64,000 nucleotides of DNA from Azorinus chamasolen (GCA_963576725.1 OY755241.1:29018853-29082852); one strand, 5' to 3'. Counted from the first letter of the stretch, positions 30,199-42,640 are shown. A program made the numbers and translations. The notes: generated by a model not told the origin, from the letters alone.

Positions 30199-30339
30199 GT
30201 GTGAAACAGAAGTACGGAGAGATGGTCACAGTGACACAAACAGTTCATGATTGATGTTGTGCTATTTTCAGGCACTGTTATTACATAAATAGCATGTTGT
30301 TTTTCTAATCAAGCATTTTATTTTCATAAGCAAACTGTA

Positions 30340-31075
30340 ACAAGCAGATACAGTACAGTCTGTACCTTATTAGTCTAAGTGTACAGCACAGTCTGTACCT
30401 TATTAGTCTAAGTGTACAGTACAGTATGTACCTTATTAGTCTAAGTGTACAGTACAATCTGTACCTTATAAGTCTAAGTGTACAGTACAGTCTGTACCTT
30501 ATTAGTCTAAGTGTACAGTACAGTCTGTACCTTATCAATCCAAGTATTAATTGGTCTGTACAGCACCGTCTGTACCTTATTAGTCTAAGTGTACAGCACA
30601 GTCTGTACCTTATAAGTCTAAGTGTACAGCACAGTCTGTACCTTATCAATACAAGTATTAATTGGCTTGTACAGCACAGTCTGTACCTTATCAATACAAG
30701 TATTAATTGGTTTGTACAGTACAGTCTGTACCTTATCAATACAAGTATTAATTGGCTTGTACAGCACAGTCTGTACCTTATCAATACAAGTATTAATTGG
30801 CTTGTACAGCACAGTCTGTACCTTATCAATACAAGTATTAATTGGCTTGTACAGCACAGTCTGTACCTTATCAATACAAGTATTAATTGGTTTGTACAGC
30901 ACAGTCTGTACCTTATCAATACAAGTATTAATTGGTTTGTACAGCACAGTCTGTACCTTATCAATACAAGTATTAATTGGTTTGTACAGTACAGTCTGTA
31001 CCTTATCAATCTAAGTATTAATTGGTTTGTACAGCACAGTCTGTACCTTATTAATATAATTATTCATTGGTTTGT
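30340..31075. repeat. Minisatellite: 33- and 45-bp units with GTACAGnACAGTCTGTAC
   Basis: A 33-bp unit (CAGTCTGTACCTTATTAGTC plus TAAGTGTACAGTA) dominates left of 30650 and a 45-bp unit (adds ATCAATACAAGTATTAATTG) dominates right. Both lengths are multiples of three, so long open frames exist on both strands; these are artefacts of periodicity. Each unit contains the palindrome-like TACAGnACAGTCTGTA. Confidence 0.95.
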
Positions 31076-32350
31076 ATAGTGGAGTCTGCAAAGTGAAGTT
31101 TGTATAGCGGAGTCTGCACAGTGAAGTCTGTACAGTGGAGTTTGTACTGTGGATCCGAGTTTAGAGTTTGTACAGTGGAGTTTATAGAGTCTGTACAGTG
31201 GAGTTTAGAGTCTGAACAGTGAAGTCTGTACATTGGAGTCTGTACAGTGGAGTTTAGAGTCTGAACAGTGGAGTCTATACATTGGAGTCTGTACATTGGA
31301 GTCTGCTATACAGTTGAGTATGTATAGTGGAGTTTAAAGTCTGTACAGTGGAGTCTGCTATACAGTTGAGTATGTATAGTGGAGTTTAAAGTCTGCACAG
31401 TGGAGTCTGTACAGTGGAGTCTGCTATACAGTTGAGTATGTATAGTGGAGTTTAAAGTCTGTACAATGGAGTCTGCTATACAGTTGAGTATATATAGTGG
31501 AGTTTAGAGTCTGTACATTGGAGTCTGCTATACAGTTGAGTATGTATAGTGGAGTTTAGAGTCTGTACAGTGGAGTCTGTACATTGGAGTCTGCTATACA
31601 GTTGAGTATGTATAGTGGAGTTTAAAGTCTGTACAGTGGAGTCTGCTATACAGTTGAGTATGTATAGTGGAGTTTAGAGTCTGTACAGTGGGGTCTGCTA
31701 TACAGTTGAGTATGTATAGTGGAGTTTAGAGTCTGTACAGTAGAGTCTGCTATACAGTTGAGTATGTATAGTGGAGTTTAGAGTCTGTACAGTGGAGTCT
31801 GCTATACAGTTGAGTATGTATAGTGGAGTTTAGAGTCTGTACAGTGGAGTCTGCTATACAGTTGAGTATGTATAGTGGAGTTTAAAGTCTGTACAGTGGA
31901 GTCTGTACAGTGGAGTCTGCTATACAGTTGAGTATATATAGTGGAGTTTAAGTCTGTACAGTGGAGTCTGTACAGTGGGGTCTGCTGTACAGTTGAGTAT
32001 GTATAGTGGAGTTTAGAGTCTGTACAGTTGAGTATGTATAGTGGAGTTTAGAGTATGTACAGTTGAGTATGTATAGTGGAGTTTAAAGTCTGTACAGTTG
32101 AGTCTGTACAGTGGGGTCTGCTGTACAGTTGTGTCTGTAAAGTGGAGTTTAGAGTCTGTACAGTGGGGTCTGTACAGCGGAGTTCAGTGGAGTTTAAAGT
32201 CCTATAGTGGGGTCTGCTGTACAGTTGAGTTTGTACAGTGGAGTTTGTACAGTGGGGTCTGTACTTTATTACCCTATTCGTTTGTACAGTGTAGTTTGTA
32301 TAGTGGAGTATGTACCTTATTATACAGTGGAGTATGTACCTTATTACTAA
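31076..32350. repeat. Minisatellite with ~52-bp composite unit
   Basis: Unit GTATAGTGGAGTTTAGAGTC plus TGTACAGTGGAGTCTGCTAT plus ACAGTTGAGTAT, itself built from GTACAGTGGAGTCT-like 15-bp subunits. Regular between 31310 and 32090, irregular at both edges. Confidence 0.93.
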
Positions 32351-32537
32351 GTATTCTTTTGTTTGTACATATTAATAATTTGGTTTGGCATCATTTTGAG
32401 AACTCTTAAATTACACTGACATAAAGTAATTTGGGTATTCCTTCAGGAGCAGTTTGATCTGGCTCTGTACTATTTCAACTTGTCTAAGTCAGCTGTCTGA
32501 ATACTGGGGTAATTGGGTATTCTCTTTTTCATTCTAA

Positions 32538-32585
32538 TCCCCCCCCCCCCCCCCCCAAAAAAAAAAAAACCAACAAAAAAAAAAC
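32538..32585. repeat. Poly-C / poly-A tract
   Basis: About 17 C followed by A-rich sequence. On the other strand a T/G-rich run. Likely unstable; assembly errors possible. Confidence 0.9.
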
Positions 32586-32924
32586 AACTTCATTTTCCGC
32601 CATTTCTAAATGCAACCTATGATACATACCTCCAATACAATTATCCCCACTTAAAAAATAAACAAGAAAATAAAGCATCTGCATCAATACAGACATTGTC
32701 TGCCAACACATGGTTCTTGTTTCAACCAAACCGACCACTGACCTCAATCTTAACCCTTTACTCTAGGCCAAATGATGAACCCTCAGGACAAGATACTGGT
32801 CAAGTGTTGACAGACTCCCAATCAACTGGTCATAGGCAGATTAAGTACAAACTAAGACGGGGTAAAATGCCATTCAAAATACTTCATACTGACATCATAT
32901 CTTACTAAATGGGCTCCACCATTT

Positions 32925-33138
32925 TTAACCTTTAGCCTGCTATGGTCGGATGAGTCAATATCTAAGCAAACAGTTTGGATCCAGATGAGACGCCGAGTAA
33001 CTCCGCATCTCATCAGGATCCAAACTGTTTGACACTCTGATTGCATTTTGGTAGACAAATTGATTATAGCATGATTTTTGAAAATGTAGTAGGTGAAAAA
33101 TTATGTAAAAATAATTTGCTCAGCAGGCTAAAGGTTAA
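32925..33138. mobile_element. Family E hairpin MITE, intact
   Basis: 214 bp, TTAACCTTTAGCCTGCTATG to CAGCAGGCTAAAGGTTAA. Stem CAGTTTGGATCCAGATGAGA / TCTCATCAGGATCCAAACTG around GCCGAGTAACTCCGCA. Confidence 0.92.
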
Positions 33139-33490
33139 CCACCCCCTTTACTTCTTAAAGGATATAGAATGGCTAACAATGCAGACCCGGATCAGAGGGC
33201 TCCTCTGGGTCTACACTGTTTGCAAATGACAGTGCATGCATGTCCCACATTCAAAGTGTTTAAACCCTTTCCTCCATAAATACGACTTTCTACACCTCTG
33301 TAAAAGTCAACGGTTGAAACCGATTGTGATAAATAGAGCATTTGCTCCTATAGGAGCAAATGCTCTATTTATCACAATGGTTTCAAACTACGAAATTCTA
33401 AAATTTTCCTTTTCTCTAGTTAATGCTCCTTTTCGGTAGATTTATTCAAAGTAGTTGGATCTAAAAATAGCCTATGAGGGAATGGGTTAA
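33138..33490. mobile_element. Family H remnant then family B MITE
   Basis: 33138-33262 keeps GCAGACCCGGATCAGAGGGC, CTACACTGTTTGCAAATGAC and CATTCAAAGTGTTTAA. 33260-33490 is a complete family B (ACCCTTTCCTCCATAAATAC to GAGGGAATGGGTTAA) with apex GCTCCTATAGGAGC. Confidence 0.85.
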
Positions 33491-33540
33491 TACATGCCCA
33501 TGTGTCAGGCTGTAAAAAAATGTCACTACACACTTCAACA

Positions 33541-33620
33541 AAACTCATGAGAGACAGACAGATGGACGGACAGACAAGATTAAGTCATGAGAGACAGACA
33601 GATGGGCAGACAGACAACAG
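33541..33620. repeat. GACAGACAGATGG tandem repeat
   Basis: Two ~45-bp units CATGAGAGACAGACAGATGG... A similar tract lies at 48055-48130. Confidence 0.8.
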
Positions 33621-33946
33621 TGAAATGATCCTCAAGTATCACTATGACACAGCACACTGACAAAAAAATCTGATCTGACACCACACTCAAACAAAAATGA
33701 AGAAAAACAAAACTTATTATAATCAGTTTATTTTCTTTTCTTCTTGACAAATTTATATTCACTGACTCAGTCTCCAATACTAACAGAGGGCAGCAGTGTC
33801 ATGCCAGAGTTGGGACTAATGAATTGGCAGATAATTGGCCTGGTGAGTCACTGCCCATTTGTGATAACTGCTGACAGTTATTCCACCGATAATTGTTCAA
33901 ACTAATGGATCATGCAGTGAATTAACCCCGGAGAGAGCTTTACAAG

Positions 33947-34155
33947 TACAGTAAAACCCCGCTAATGCGACCACCAAAAAGGGGCATAATTCTGGATGGC
34001 AGAGGCAGGTGGTAGCTTAATGCAGGACGAAAGTTATGCAGAAAGCTCCTCTAGGAGCTTTCTGCATAACTTTCGCCCTGCATTAAGCAACCACCTGCTT
34101 TAGACGACATTAGTGGCTGTTTATTAAGTGGTCGCATTAGCGGGGTTTCACTGTA
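33947..34155. mobile_element. Family C MITE, complete
   Basis: TACAGTAAAACCCCGCTAAT to ATTAGCGGGGTTTCACTGTA, TA at both ends. Stem GCAGAAAGCTCCTCTAGGAG and complement nearly perfect over more than 40 bp. Confidence 0.93.
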
Positions 34156-34250
34156 TTACTCCTAGTCACAGAATATTTGAATAATTCTGCAACAGTACCA
34201 AGTCACATCTACTAACACTGTACAAGATGCATGTTCATGCAAGTAGAAGC

Positions 34251-34891
34251 TTAACCCTTTCCCTCTTCTATGTTTATTCCAAATTTCAATACCTACTGAA
34301 TATTCATGAAAAAATAGTTACTAAGAAACATGGAAGGTGGAACATTGTAGCCATTTTCGAAAGTAAAAAAGACATATCTTTAGAATTCTACTAGTAAATG
34401 GAGCAGATCGTGATCAGACGGCTCCTATAGAATCCATCTGATCTGAATCTACTCTATTTGCAAATATATGAAAAGGGGTTTATATGAAGGAAAGGGATAA
34501 CCCTCTACCTGCTGGTCGATATTCATGGCAGAAATAATGATGTCATGAATATTTATTAGCTGAATTTTTATAATGTAAACTTTTTCAAGGGATTTTTTTG
34601 CTTTAACAAAAACTGTAGAATCAGATTTTATACCATATAATAAGCAGACCCTGATCCTACAGGAGCTGTCTGATCTGTGCCTACTCTGTTTGCAAATGTG
34701 TGAAAAGGTGTTTAAATGAAGGAAAGGGTTAAATGTTGAACTAAAAATAAAGAATCAGCCATCTATTGTCATTGCAAACTTAACTGTAGAGAATCAGATC
34801 TGTAACCTGTAAGCAAACAGAGCAGACCCAACAGAAGCGGTCTTGGTCTGCTCTGTTTACAAAATGAAGTCTCTATCAGGCAAAGGGTTTA
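34251..34891. mobile_element. Three consecutive family A MITEs
   Basis: 34251-34500 (A1: TTAACCCTTTCCCTCTTCTA to GAAGGAAAGGGATAA), 34498-34732 (hairpin with deleted left arm) and 34735-34891 (decayed, ends GGCAAAGGGTTTA). Confidence 0.83.
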
Positions 34892-35205
34892 AACATCAAC
34901 AGCTAGCCATCATGATCTCCTGGCCTATCCATCACTGCCAGTAGAGCTAGTGAAAACATCAGCAGTACACAACTCCTGATCCAAAACAAATGCTCACTCT
35001 TGTTCCAACTCTCAACGAACCAACCATTCACTTCAACATGTGTCCTAGCTTATCCCTTCTGTAAATTAACTTTTACCAGCAAGATCGTTACAACCTATTC
35101 AAACAGCTTAGACCTACATGAGCTAGTCAGAGCTTCATCAGGATTTAATTAACCCTTTACTCCATGGATATTCAAATAAGAAATAATGACAAAATGAATA
35201 TTAAT

Positions 35206-35413
35206 TACAGTAAAACCCCTCTAATGTGACCACTTAATGAATAAACATGGGTGTCTTTATAAGCAGGTGGTTGCTTAATGCAGGACAAAAGTAATGCAGA
35301 AAGCTCCTCTTGGAGCTTCTGCATTACTTTTGTCCTGCATTAAGCTACCAACTGCATCTAGCACCCAGAAGTATACCTCTATTAGGTGGTCGCATCAGCG
35401 AGGTTTTACTGTA
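35206..35413. mobile_element. Family C MITE nested in family A
   Basis: TACAGTAAAACCCCTCTAAT to GCGAGGTTTTACTGTA; apex GCTCCTCTTGGAGC. TA repeated at both ends. Confidence 0.92.
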
Positions 35414-35424
35414 CATTAATTTTT

Positions 35425-37640
35425 ACAAGAGGGCCAGAATGGCCCTGACATCGCTCACCAGACAATCAGATATGTTTCTATTGAAAACTGACCATCCCTG
35501 GGGCGGTGCCAATTTTGACCCCAGGGACACAATATATAACTTTTGTAGATGACCTAAATATGAAGCTATGTGCCAAATATGAAATCTGAGAACATTCCAG
35601 TTTCAAAGGACAAGATTTTCAAAGTTTGCACTATGAAATTGTTTCTATTGAAAACTGACCTACCCTGGGGTGGGGCCTATTTTGACAACAGGGGCATAAT
35701 TTATATAACTTTTGTAGAGGATCAGAAAATGGTGCTATGAGCCAAATATGAAAGCTGAGAACCCTGTAGATTCAGAAAAGAAGATTTTTAAAGTTTTCAC
35801 TATACGTTTCTATAGACAAGAGGGCCATTGAAAGTGTTAATTTTTCAGACAAACAAGTTACAGATGACAGAAACCCTATCACTGCTGAGCATAATTTGAC
35901 TGAAATTAGCACACAGTTTGGATTCTGATCTGACACATATGTAACTTCAGATGTGGTTTGTACAAGAGAGTTAATTGTAAGATTGATATGTATTAAACGG
36001 GGAATTTTAATTATGCAAGGCCATACAAAGTTCTGACTAAAGAAAATCAACTGACCTCTCAAATAATCAACTGTTCCTCTGACAAGCGCATTTTGAGGCA
36101 TCTGCTAACAGATTAGACCCAGATGAGACGGCTCCTATAGTAAGCATCAAGGAAAAAAATAAAGCAAATTATTTGACCTTTTAGCATCCAAAAACACTTT
36201 TTAGGGATTTTTATTACCATGGGGGTAGTTAGGAGCATTAGTTAAAATTGTATATACAAATACAATATTTTATTCAGCACAAAGAAAATTATATGGCATT
36301 TAGCCTTCAAAAACCTCAGATAATTTCATAATATAAAAAAATAATAAACTAAAAACACTTTTTAGGGATTTTTAATAACCATGGGGGAATTGCCCAGTTT
36401 GGCAGTTTTATTGCGGGGCAGTCATCCAGGGGGCAATCATCCAGGGGGGAATAGTCCTATGGGGTAATCACCCTATGGGGAAGTTGTCCGTACCCCATGT
36501 GTACCCTAGCATTCCAAACTGATTTTTTGCATTTGAATATTATTATAAATTATTACATAATTTCATATTCATAAGTTGAACTTAATATTTTCAAGTAATA
36601 CAATTTCATGTTAAAAATTATTTCATAATTTATTTAAAATCTTTAATTTGGCATTCTGGAGCCTTTACATGATTTACCCTTCTTCTGAACTGCAGGGCAG
36701 GTTATAATAATGTCATAATGCCAATCACTATTATTAATTAACCCTTCCCTCATATAAACGTGTTTTCACACATTTGAAAATCAGTAGACCAGATCAGATG
36801 CCTCCTATAGGAGCCATCTGATCAGGGTCTGCTCTGATTGTTAATGGAATTTGACAGATCTGTTCCTTTAATTTCTAAAATGGCTACAATGTTCTACCTA
36901 CAATATTCCATTATAACTATTTTGTCTATGAATATTCAGTAGGTTGTGAAATTTGGGGGAAAAAATGCTACAATGTTTCACCTTCCATACTTCACTTTAA
37001 CTATTTTGTTCATGAATATGCAACAGGCATTCAAATTAATAATAAACACAGAACAGGCAAAGGGTTAAGATCTCTGTCTGCTACAGCTACTACCAGCAGT
37101 ACAGGTGCACTAAAAATAGCCACTGGTCATCCCCCTCTCTGATGCTTGACCTGATGACCTGTTTATGAGACTGAGTAAAGATAAGATACTTAAAAGTGCA
37201 GTCAGCCTCAAGTTTGCTAGAAAACTTGCCACCCCGGGGTGTAGCCAATTTTGACCACAGGAGCATAATTTATATACATTTTGTAGAAGTCCTGAAGTTG
37301 AAGCTATGTGCCAAATATGAAAGCTGGGGACCTTCTAGTTTTAGAGGAGATGATGTTCAAAGTTTTCACTATATGTTTCTATTGAAAACTGAAAACCCCT
37401 GGGGCAGGGCCAATTTTGACCCCAGGGGTATAATTTATATAACTTTTGTAAAGGACCTACAGATGATGCTATGTGCCAAAGATGGAAGCTGAGACCCCTG
37501 TAGATTCAGAGGAGAAGAACTTTAAAGGTTCAAATTGTTGACGACGAACGACGGACGACGCACGACGCACGCCGACGGACGACGGACATCAGGCGATCAC
37601 AAAAGCTCACCCTGAGCACTTTGTGCTCTGGTGAGCTAAT
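35425..37640. repeat. Dispersed repeat with AGAGGGCCAGAATGGCCCT head and GCTCTGGTGAGCT tail
   Basis: Three ~180-bp tandem-like blocks share TGTTTCTATTGAAAACTGAC, CCAATTTTGACCCCAGG, TATGTGCCAAATATGAAA. A GACGACGGACGACG tract precedes the tail at 37535-37590. Interrupted at ~36130-37190 by other sequence including a family A MITE. A non-LTR-derived or SINE-like origin is possible; no coding region recognised. Confidence 0.7.
36738..37068. mobile_element. Family A MITE (A1) with internal duplication
   Basis: TTAACCCTTCCCTCATATAA to ACAGGCAAAGGGTTAA. The segment AATGnTnCACCTTCCATA through GAATATTCAGTAGG is present twice, giving 331 bp rather than ~245. Confidence 0.85.
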
Positions 37641-37906
37641 AATGGAAATGGCACACAGGAAAATTTGGCCACAACGTAAACTGTTACTAGCTATATCTAA
37701 ATTATTTCATTTATAACAGAGGAGGCCCTGATCACACGGTTCCTAGTTTCTGTTTGAAAAGCAAAGAAAGGTGTATTTATGGAGTAAAGGGTTAAACTGT
37801 CCAACATTTTTTATTGTATCTTTGAGGAGAAATGGAAGAAAAACACTTTCACAATTGTAGCAGACAACAATTTCTGCAGACATGTTTACTTAGAATATAC
37901 AAATGT

Positions 37907-38105
37907 TTAACCCTTTACTCCATAAATACACCTTTGTATGACTTTACAAACAGAGTAGACCCAGATCAGGATCTACGCAGTTTGCTTATGATATAATAGA
38001 TATGACCCTGCAGTTTCTGCCACGGCCACAAATTCCAGGGTCCATGTTCTACAAATAATCTAATTAATATACATGATGACATTACTTAATGGAGTAAAGG
38101 GTTAA
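37907..38105. mobile_element. Family A MITE with apex deletion
   Basis: TTAACCCTTTACTCCATAAA to TGGAGTAAAGGGTTAA; hairpin reduced to GACCCAGATCAGGATCTACG. Confidence 0.87.
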
Positions 38106-38224
38106 AAAGCATTTTTATCATGTAAATGGAGACTTAATGCCACAGCAAGGTAAATAATCTCTGAAAGAACAAAAACATATATTACCTCCCTTTAATCCTG
38201 AGCATTTATGCATCTATTGATCAT

Positions 38225-38836
38225 TTCAAGAAATGTTCATATGGTAAATTTTTCAAAGGAAGTTTTTTGACAAAAACTGTAGGATCAGATTTACATGTAT
38301 ATTATTTAAGGCACAGGGGCTGTCTGATCTGGGTCTACGCTGTTTGCAAAGGTGTAGAAAGGTGTTTATATCAGGTGCAGTGTTAAGTATGTTCATTGTT
38401 TAGTCTAGAGAGAGATATCTTCTAAAAGTTATCAGCATACGTAACTGGTACTGCTAAATGGCAGAATGTTGTTTAAAGCAAGGTTCCCACTGCCGATCAG
38501 ATCAACTTGGTCAAGCCCGACCAAATGATCAGGTACTAGTCTGGCTAGCTCGGCAGGAGTGATCAGGTACCAGTCTGGCTCACTCTGCAGGAGTGATCGG
38601 GGAGATCAACCTTGGCACTATATTAATTCAAATTCCAATACTTACTGAATACTCATGGATCAAAAAGTTACAATGAAATATGGGAGGGGGAACAATGTAG
38701 AAACATCTATCAAATTCCATCAGCAAACAGGAGCCTATATAGGAGCCATCTGATCTGGGGCTTAGCCGCAACTCTGTTTGCAAATGTATGAAAATGTGTG
38801 TATATGATGAAGAAGAAGAGGAAGGAAAGGATTAAA
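38225..38836. mobile_element. Two decayed family A MITEs and a short tandem repeat
   Basis: 38225-38385 (left arm lost) and 38620-38836 (A1, right end interrupted by GAAGAAGAAGAGG). Between them at 38510-38600 GATCAGGTACCAGTCTGGCT occurs about twice. Confidence 0.7.
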
Positions 38837-39359
38837 GTTATCAAAAAGGAGTTAGACTTATTCAACTTTACATATGGGTGGAAAGTGGAGATATAGTGGC
38901 TGTTCAAATATTTCCAGTAAATATTGTCTATGTGCTCAACAAGCTGTTTTCCTACCCTTGAACATTCCTTCCATCCTGTGTGTAGCATGACGTCACATTA
39001 ACTCTCTACATGCTATGTAATTGTTATCTGCAATTTGTCATCTGGCTACAAATTCTAAGAAAGGTTTTTCTCCAGTTTTTTCGGGGTTTTTTAGTGAAAA
39101 GAAAAACCAACAACCCAGATTGTCAAAAGGTTTTGATACTGAGGAGATGCAGAGTTACTCAGTCTTATCTGGATCTAAACAACTGTTTGCACAGGTGTGC
39201 CAGAAGTGTGTAAAGAGTTACGGGACTGTCGTAATCAAACCTGTAACATTGTTTATGTTCTCCATTCTCCAGACTTCTGCAATTCCTGAGTGATTTGTAA
39301 GTCTTCACCAACACCTGTACAGTCTCCTAATAAATCACATTGGTACTTTTAACCACTTG

Positions 39360-39416
39360 GAAGGGAAGGGGGTGGGGGTAGGGGTGGGGTGGGGGTGGGG
39401 TTGGGGGTTGGGGTTT
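39360..39416. repeat. G-rich tract, potential quadruplex
   Basis: Many runs of 3-5 G separated by one or two bases (GGGGGTGGGGGTAGGGGTGG). A run of nine G lies at 40310-40318. Confidence 0.85.
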
Positions 39417-39666
39417 ACTGTCATTTGTAAACACATACATGTGATAACCTGCTGAGGCATGTCAGGTAGATTTAGGAAATTTGTCAGGTAGATTTGACTT
39501 TTTACTGACGCGACAAAATGTATGGAGGAGAAAATAGAAATTTGCTTGATACCTATGTTTGTTATACTTTTTCACATTATCATGAGTTCATTCATACTTT
39601 ACCATAAATGCATATATATATCATACCATTATAAACCTTACATTACACACATAACATTTACACACT

Positions 39667-40097
39667 TAACCATTTTCCTCATATAAACACCTTTTTCATG
39701 CATAAATTTGCAAAGAGAATAGACCCAGATCAGATGGCTCCTACAGGAGCAGTCTGGTCAGGGTCTGCTCTGTTTGCTTATGATATAGGAATGATTCTAC
39801 ACTTTCTGGTTTGGCAAAAAAATCCAATGTGCTGTTTAAACCCCCCATTAACCCTTTCCTTTATATAAACCAAGGTTTAACGCATTTGCAAACAGAGAAG
39901 ACCCAGATCAGACAGCTCCTATAGGAGCCATCTGATCAGGGTCTGCTCTGTTTGCTTTAGGAATTTTAAAAATGTTTTTGTACTTTCTAAAATGGCTATA
40001 AAGTTCCAATCTCCATATTTCTTTCAAATTACTTAAGAATAAGAATATTCAGTAGGGACTGGAATTAGGAATAAAAATGGAACAGGGAAAGGGTTAA
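39667..40097. mobile_element. Two family A MITEs sharing a TTAA
   Basis: 39667-39851 (truncated A2) and 39848-40097 (A1 reverse, TTAACCCTTTCCTTTATATA to GGAACAGGGAAAGGGTTAA; apex GCTCCTATAGGAGC). Confidence 0.87.
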
Positions 40098-41269
40098 AAA
40101 CAAATACTAGTAAATTAAATTGACATGCAGTAATAATTCTAGATTTTTTTCATGGGTCAAAAGGACTCTTTAAAATCAATAGGTCTCAAGCCCAAAACAC
40201 TGGGTTCCTTATTAAATAATGTCATGAAAAAAATCAAGATTTATTACTGTTTTATCATATAATGAAAAAGATATTCTATTTTATCTTATTTTATAATAAC
40301 ATTTTTAGGGGGGGGGGGTGTTTATTTTATAGCCCTTATTTAGCTATACTCCCCATGGAGAACCTTTACTCAGTTCAAGTTAGTTAAACCTTTACTCAGT
40401 TCAAGAAAGTTACTGCAAACATTCAGCAGTCACAGAAATGTTGAAATCCAACAGGTCCAGAGTCCGTGTTTTAGCCCGTATCTACAATCGTCGCGAAAAC
40501 TGATGACATTTCAACTTAATATATTTATTATTTTTTGAAGAGTTTGCAATGGTAGATAATAATTCATGGTGTTTTCAATTACTTCTTTAATGTCCTTACC
40601 ACTTATTACATTAATGAAAAATAATTAAGTGTACAATCAAATTCGTGATTATCAGTCCAAACACTGTTGAAGCAGTCTTATTTTCGAAGTGTTTCGGCCC
40701 ATTGCAACAACGAGACCAAGCACAGCTGTCAGGAAGCAGAGAGGCATTTCTATGTCTTATAACTTAATTATGAGAATATAATTCCTATTATAGGGTCATG
40801 ACACTCCCATGTCGCCTCGCTTGAGTAATAAACCTGCTGCATGTGATATTTGTGGTAGACGTTTGCATTCTGACACGACTGGTTCCCGAACAATTTATTT
40901 GGTAAAGTAGTAGAGTGAAAACCGGAACCACCTCGTGATTATGTAATTCGGGTGTTCTCCATGGTCTCCACAGGGGATTCCCTTGATTGGTCCCTACCAA
41001 AACAGACCAAGCGTGGGTCACAGCATGATAACAAGCTAAAGGTGGTCTGTGTGTGTAGAGAACTAACAGATAAACTCTATCAGGGATGAAAATATATGTC
41101 ACTAAAAAAATTGCCTTGGTCAAATTTCAAAACGGTAGACCGTCAAAGTAGAACGGTAAACCACCTCTGAAAACGGTAGAATTCACCTACCGTCGGTAGT
41201 TATCACATGTATGTTAAAACAGTACAGACCCAGATCAGTGGACTAACATATCTAGAGGATGAATGTGTT
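40098..41269. other. ~1.2 kb without recognised gene; GC-richer 40440-41180
   Basis: 40440-41180 has more GC and CpG than its surroundings and the repeated phrase AACGGTAGAnnnnnnnnGTAGAACGGTA near 41125-41200. Minus-strand frames stay open over 40788-41123 but the 111-residue product has no recognisable domain. It could be an old transposon or an untranslated exon. Confidence 0.35.
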
Positions 41270-41727
41270 ACTTTACTCCATGAATATTCATGTATGTAAA
41301 AAATAATAACATCATGAATAGTAACTGAATTATTTTTGCAAATGAAAACAGGAAAGTCCTGCCATGACAGAAACTACATAATCAGATCTGTACTATTTCA
41401 TAAACAAACAGCAGACCCTGAACAGACCGCTCCAATAGGAACCATCTGATCTAGGTCTACTCTGATTGCAAAGGCATGATATGGATTAACCCTTTTTCAC
41501 GCATTTTCAAACAGAGTAGACCCAAAATAGACGGTTCCTAAAGGAGCCATCTGATCCGAGTCTGCTCTGTTTGCAAGTGGAATTCGATAGATCTGTTTCG
41601 ATCTTTACTTTCTAAAATGGCTAAAATGTTCCCGCTTCCATATCTCATTACATGTATAACTATTTTGTCCATGAATATTCAGTAGGTATTGAAATTTGGA
41701 CACTACTTAGAACAGGGAAAGTGTTAA
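41270..41727. mobile_element. Two family A MITEs, opposite orientation
   Basis: 41270-41489 (A2, decayed) and 41486-41727 (A1 reverse; TTAACCCTTTTTCACGCATT to GAACAGGGAAAGTGTTAA). Confidence 0.83.
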
Positions 41728-42289
41728 ATGAATATTCATGGAGAAAATGGTTAAGGTAAATCTAGTACTCTGGTACAGAACTGTTACCAGCCAGGAACAC
41801 CCTTCACCTATCACTATGCCAATGTTATGTCATAAAACAATGGTTGTTATGATAGAGATGGATGGCTGATCTCCCATACATTGCTGAGAAAATAACTCAT
41901 TCATTTACAAACAGCTTGATATTTGTGATCCCTTGCAGGGAGTTCAGGTTACAATGGAAATATATCAATGCCAGGACTTTAAATATTTTAATTTTCCTAT
42001 GGAACCCATCCCGATTTTTAAGCTTAGTGAGAATTTGTCTTCCATGAGATATTCCCAGTTTCAGCAGGCTAATGCTGCATTGTTTTTCCTGTAGTAACAA
42101 CTTGGGTATTCTAGCAATGTGCCATTAACAGCTCCAGTAATAAGCACAAACAGTAGAAAATTGTAGATAAATACTTCTTCCTCCATCTCCAGTCTCATGC
42201 AGCCCTCCGTGAGCTTGTCCTCATTTTACTCTCATAACTAGACTACCACTCATTTTACTCTCATGACTAGACTACCAGTATAACAAGTT

Positions 42290-42640
42290 TAACCTTTCAC
42301 CTTTTCATTCCTTTGTAGATCCAGATCAGACAGCACATGTAGGGTCTGTCTGATCAGGGTCTGCTCTGTTTACTTATAATTACAGTAAAACCTCTCTATA
42401 ACGGCCGCTAAATTACGTCAACATTTTTGTGTTAAAGACAGGTGGCGACTTAAAGCAAAGTGGAAGTAAAACAAAACGCTCCTATAGGAGTGTTCTGTTT
42501 TTACTTTCACTTTGCTTTAAGCAGCCACCTGTCCTACCTAAGTCATAACCAACTAATTATCAAAATTAAGTGGCCGTTATAGAGAGGTTTGACTGTATAT
42601 TACAGATTCTCTACTGTCTGCCATGACAATAATTTTTTCT
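42290..42640. mobile_element. Family A MITE interrupted by a family C MITE
   Basis: A part: TTTAACCTTTCACCTTTTCA, TAGATCCAGATCAGACAGCA, CTGATCAGGGTCTGCTCTGT, then family C, then TTACAGATTCTCTACTGTCTGCCATG. Confidence 0.78.
42381..42597. mobile_element. Family C MITE, complete
   Basis: TACAGTAAAACCTCTCTATA to TAGAGAGGTTTGACTGTA, TA duplicated; apex GCTCCTATAGGAGT. Confidence 0.92.

Larger units (their letters stand above)
35149..37795. mobile_element. Family A MITE split by a family C MITE and a 2.2-kb repeat
   Basis: Left part TTAACCCTTTACTCCATGGA to GAATATTAATTA, then family C (35206-35413), then CATTAATTTTTA, then the dispersed repeat (35425-37640), then AATGGCACACAGG through AGGAGGCCCTGATCACACGG to TATGGAGTAAAGGGTTAA. 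Joined, these give a normal A2 layout. Confidence 0.8.

Noticed and set aside
30305..31079. Long overlapping open frames on both strands (up to 234 codons)
   Set aside because: Caused by tandem units whose lengths are multiples of three; the peptides are pure repeats such as LIRYRLCCT, with no gene structure.
40788..41123. 111-codon minus-strand frame as a gene
   Set aside because: No domain recognised, no clear splice sites or initiation context; left as unassigned sequence.
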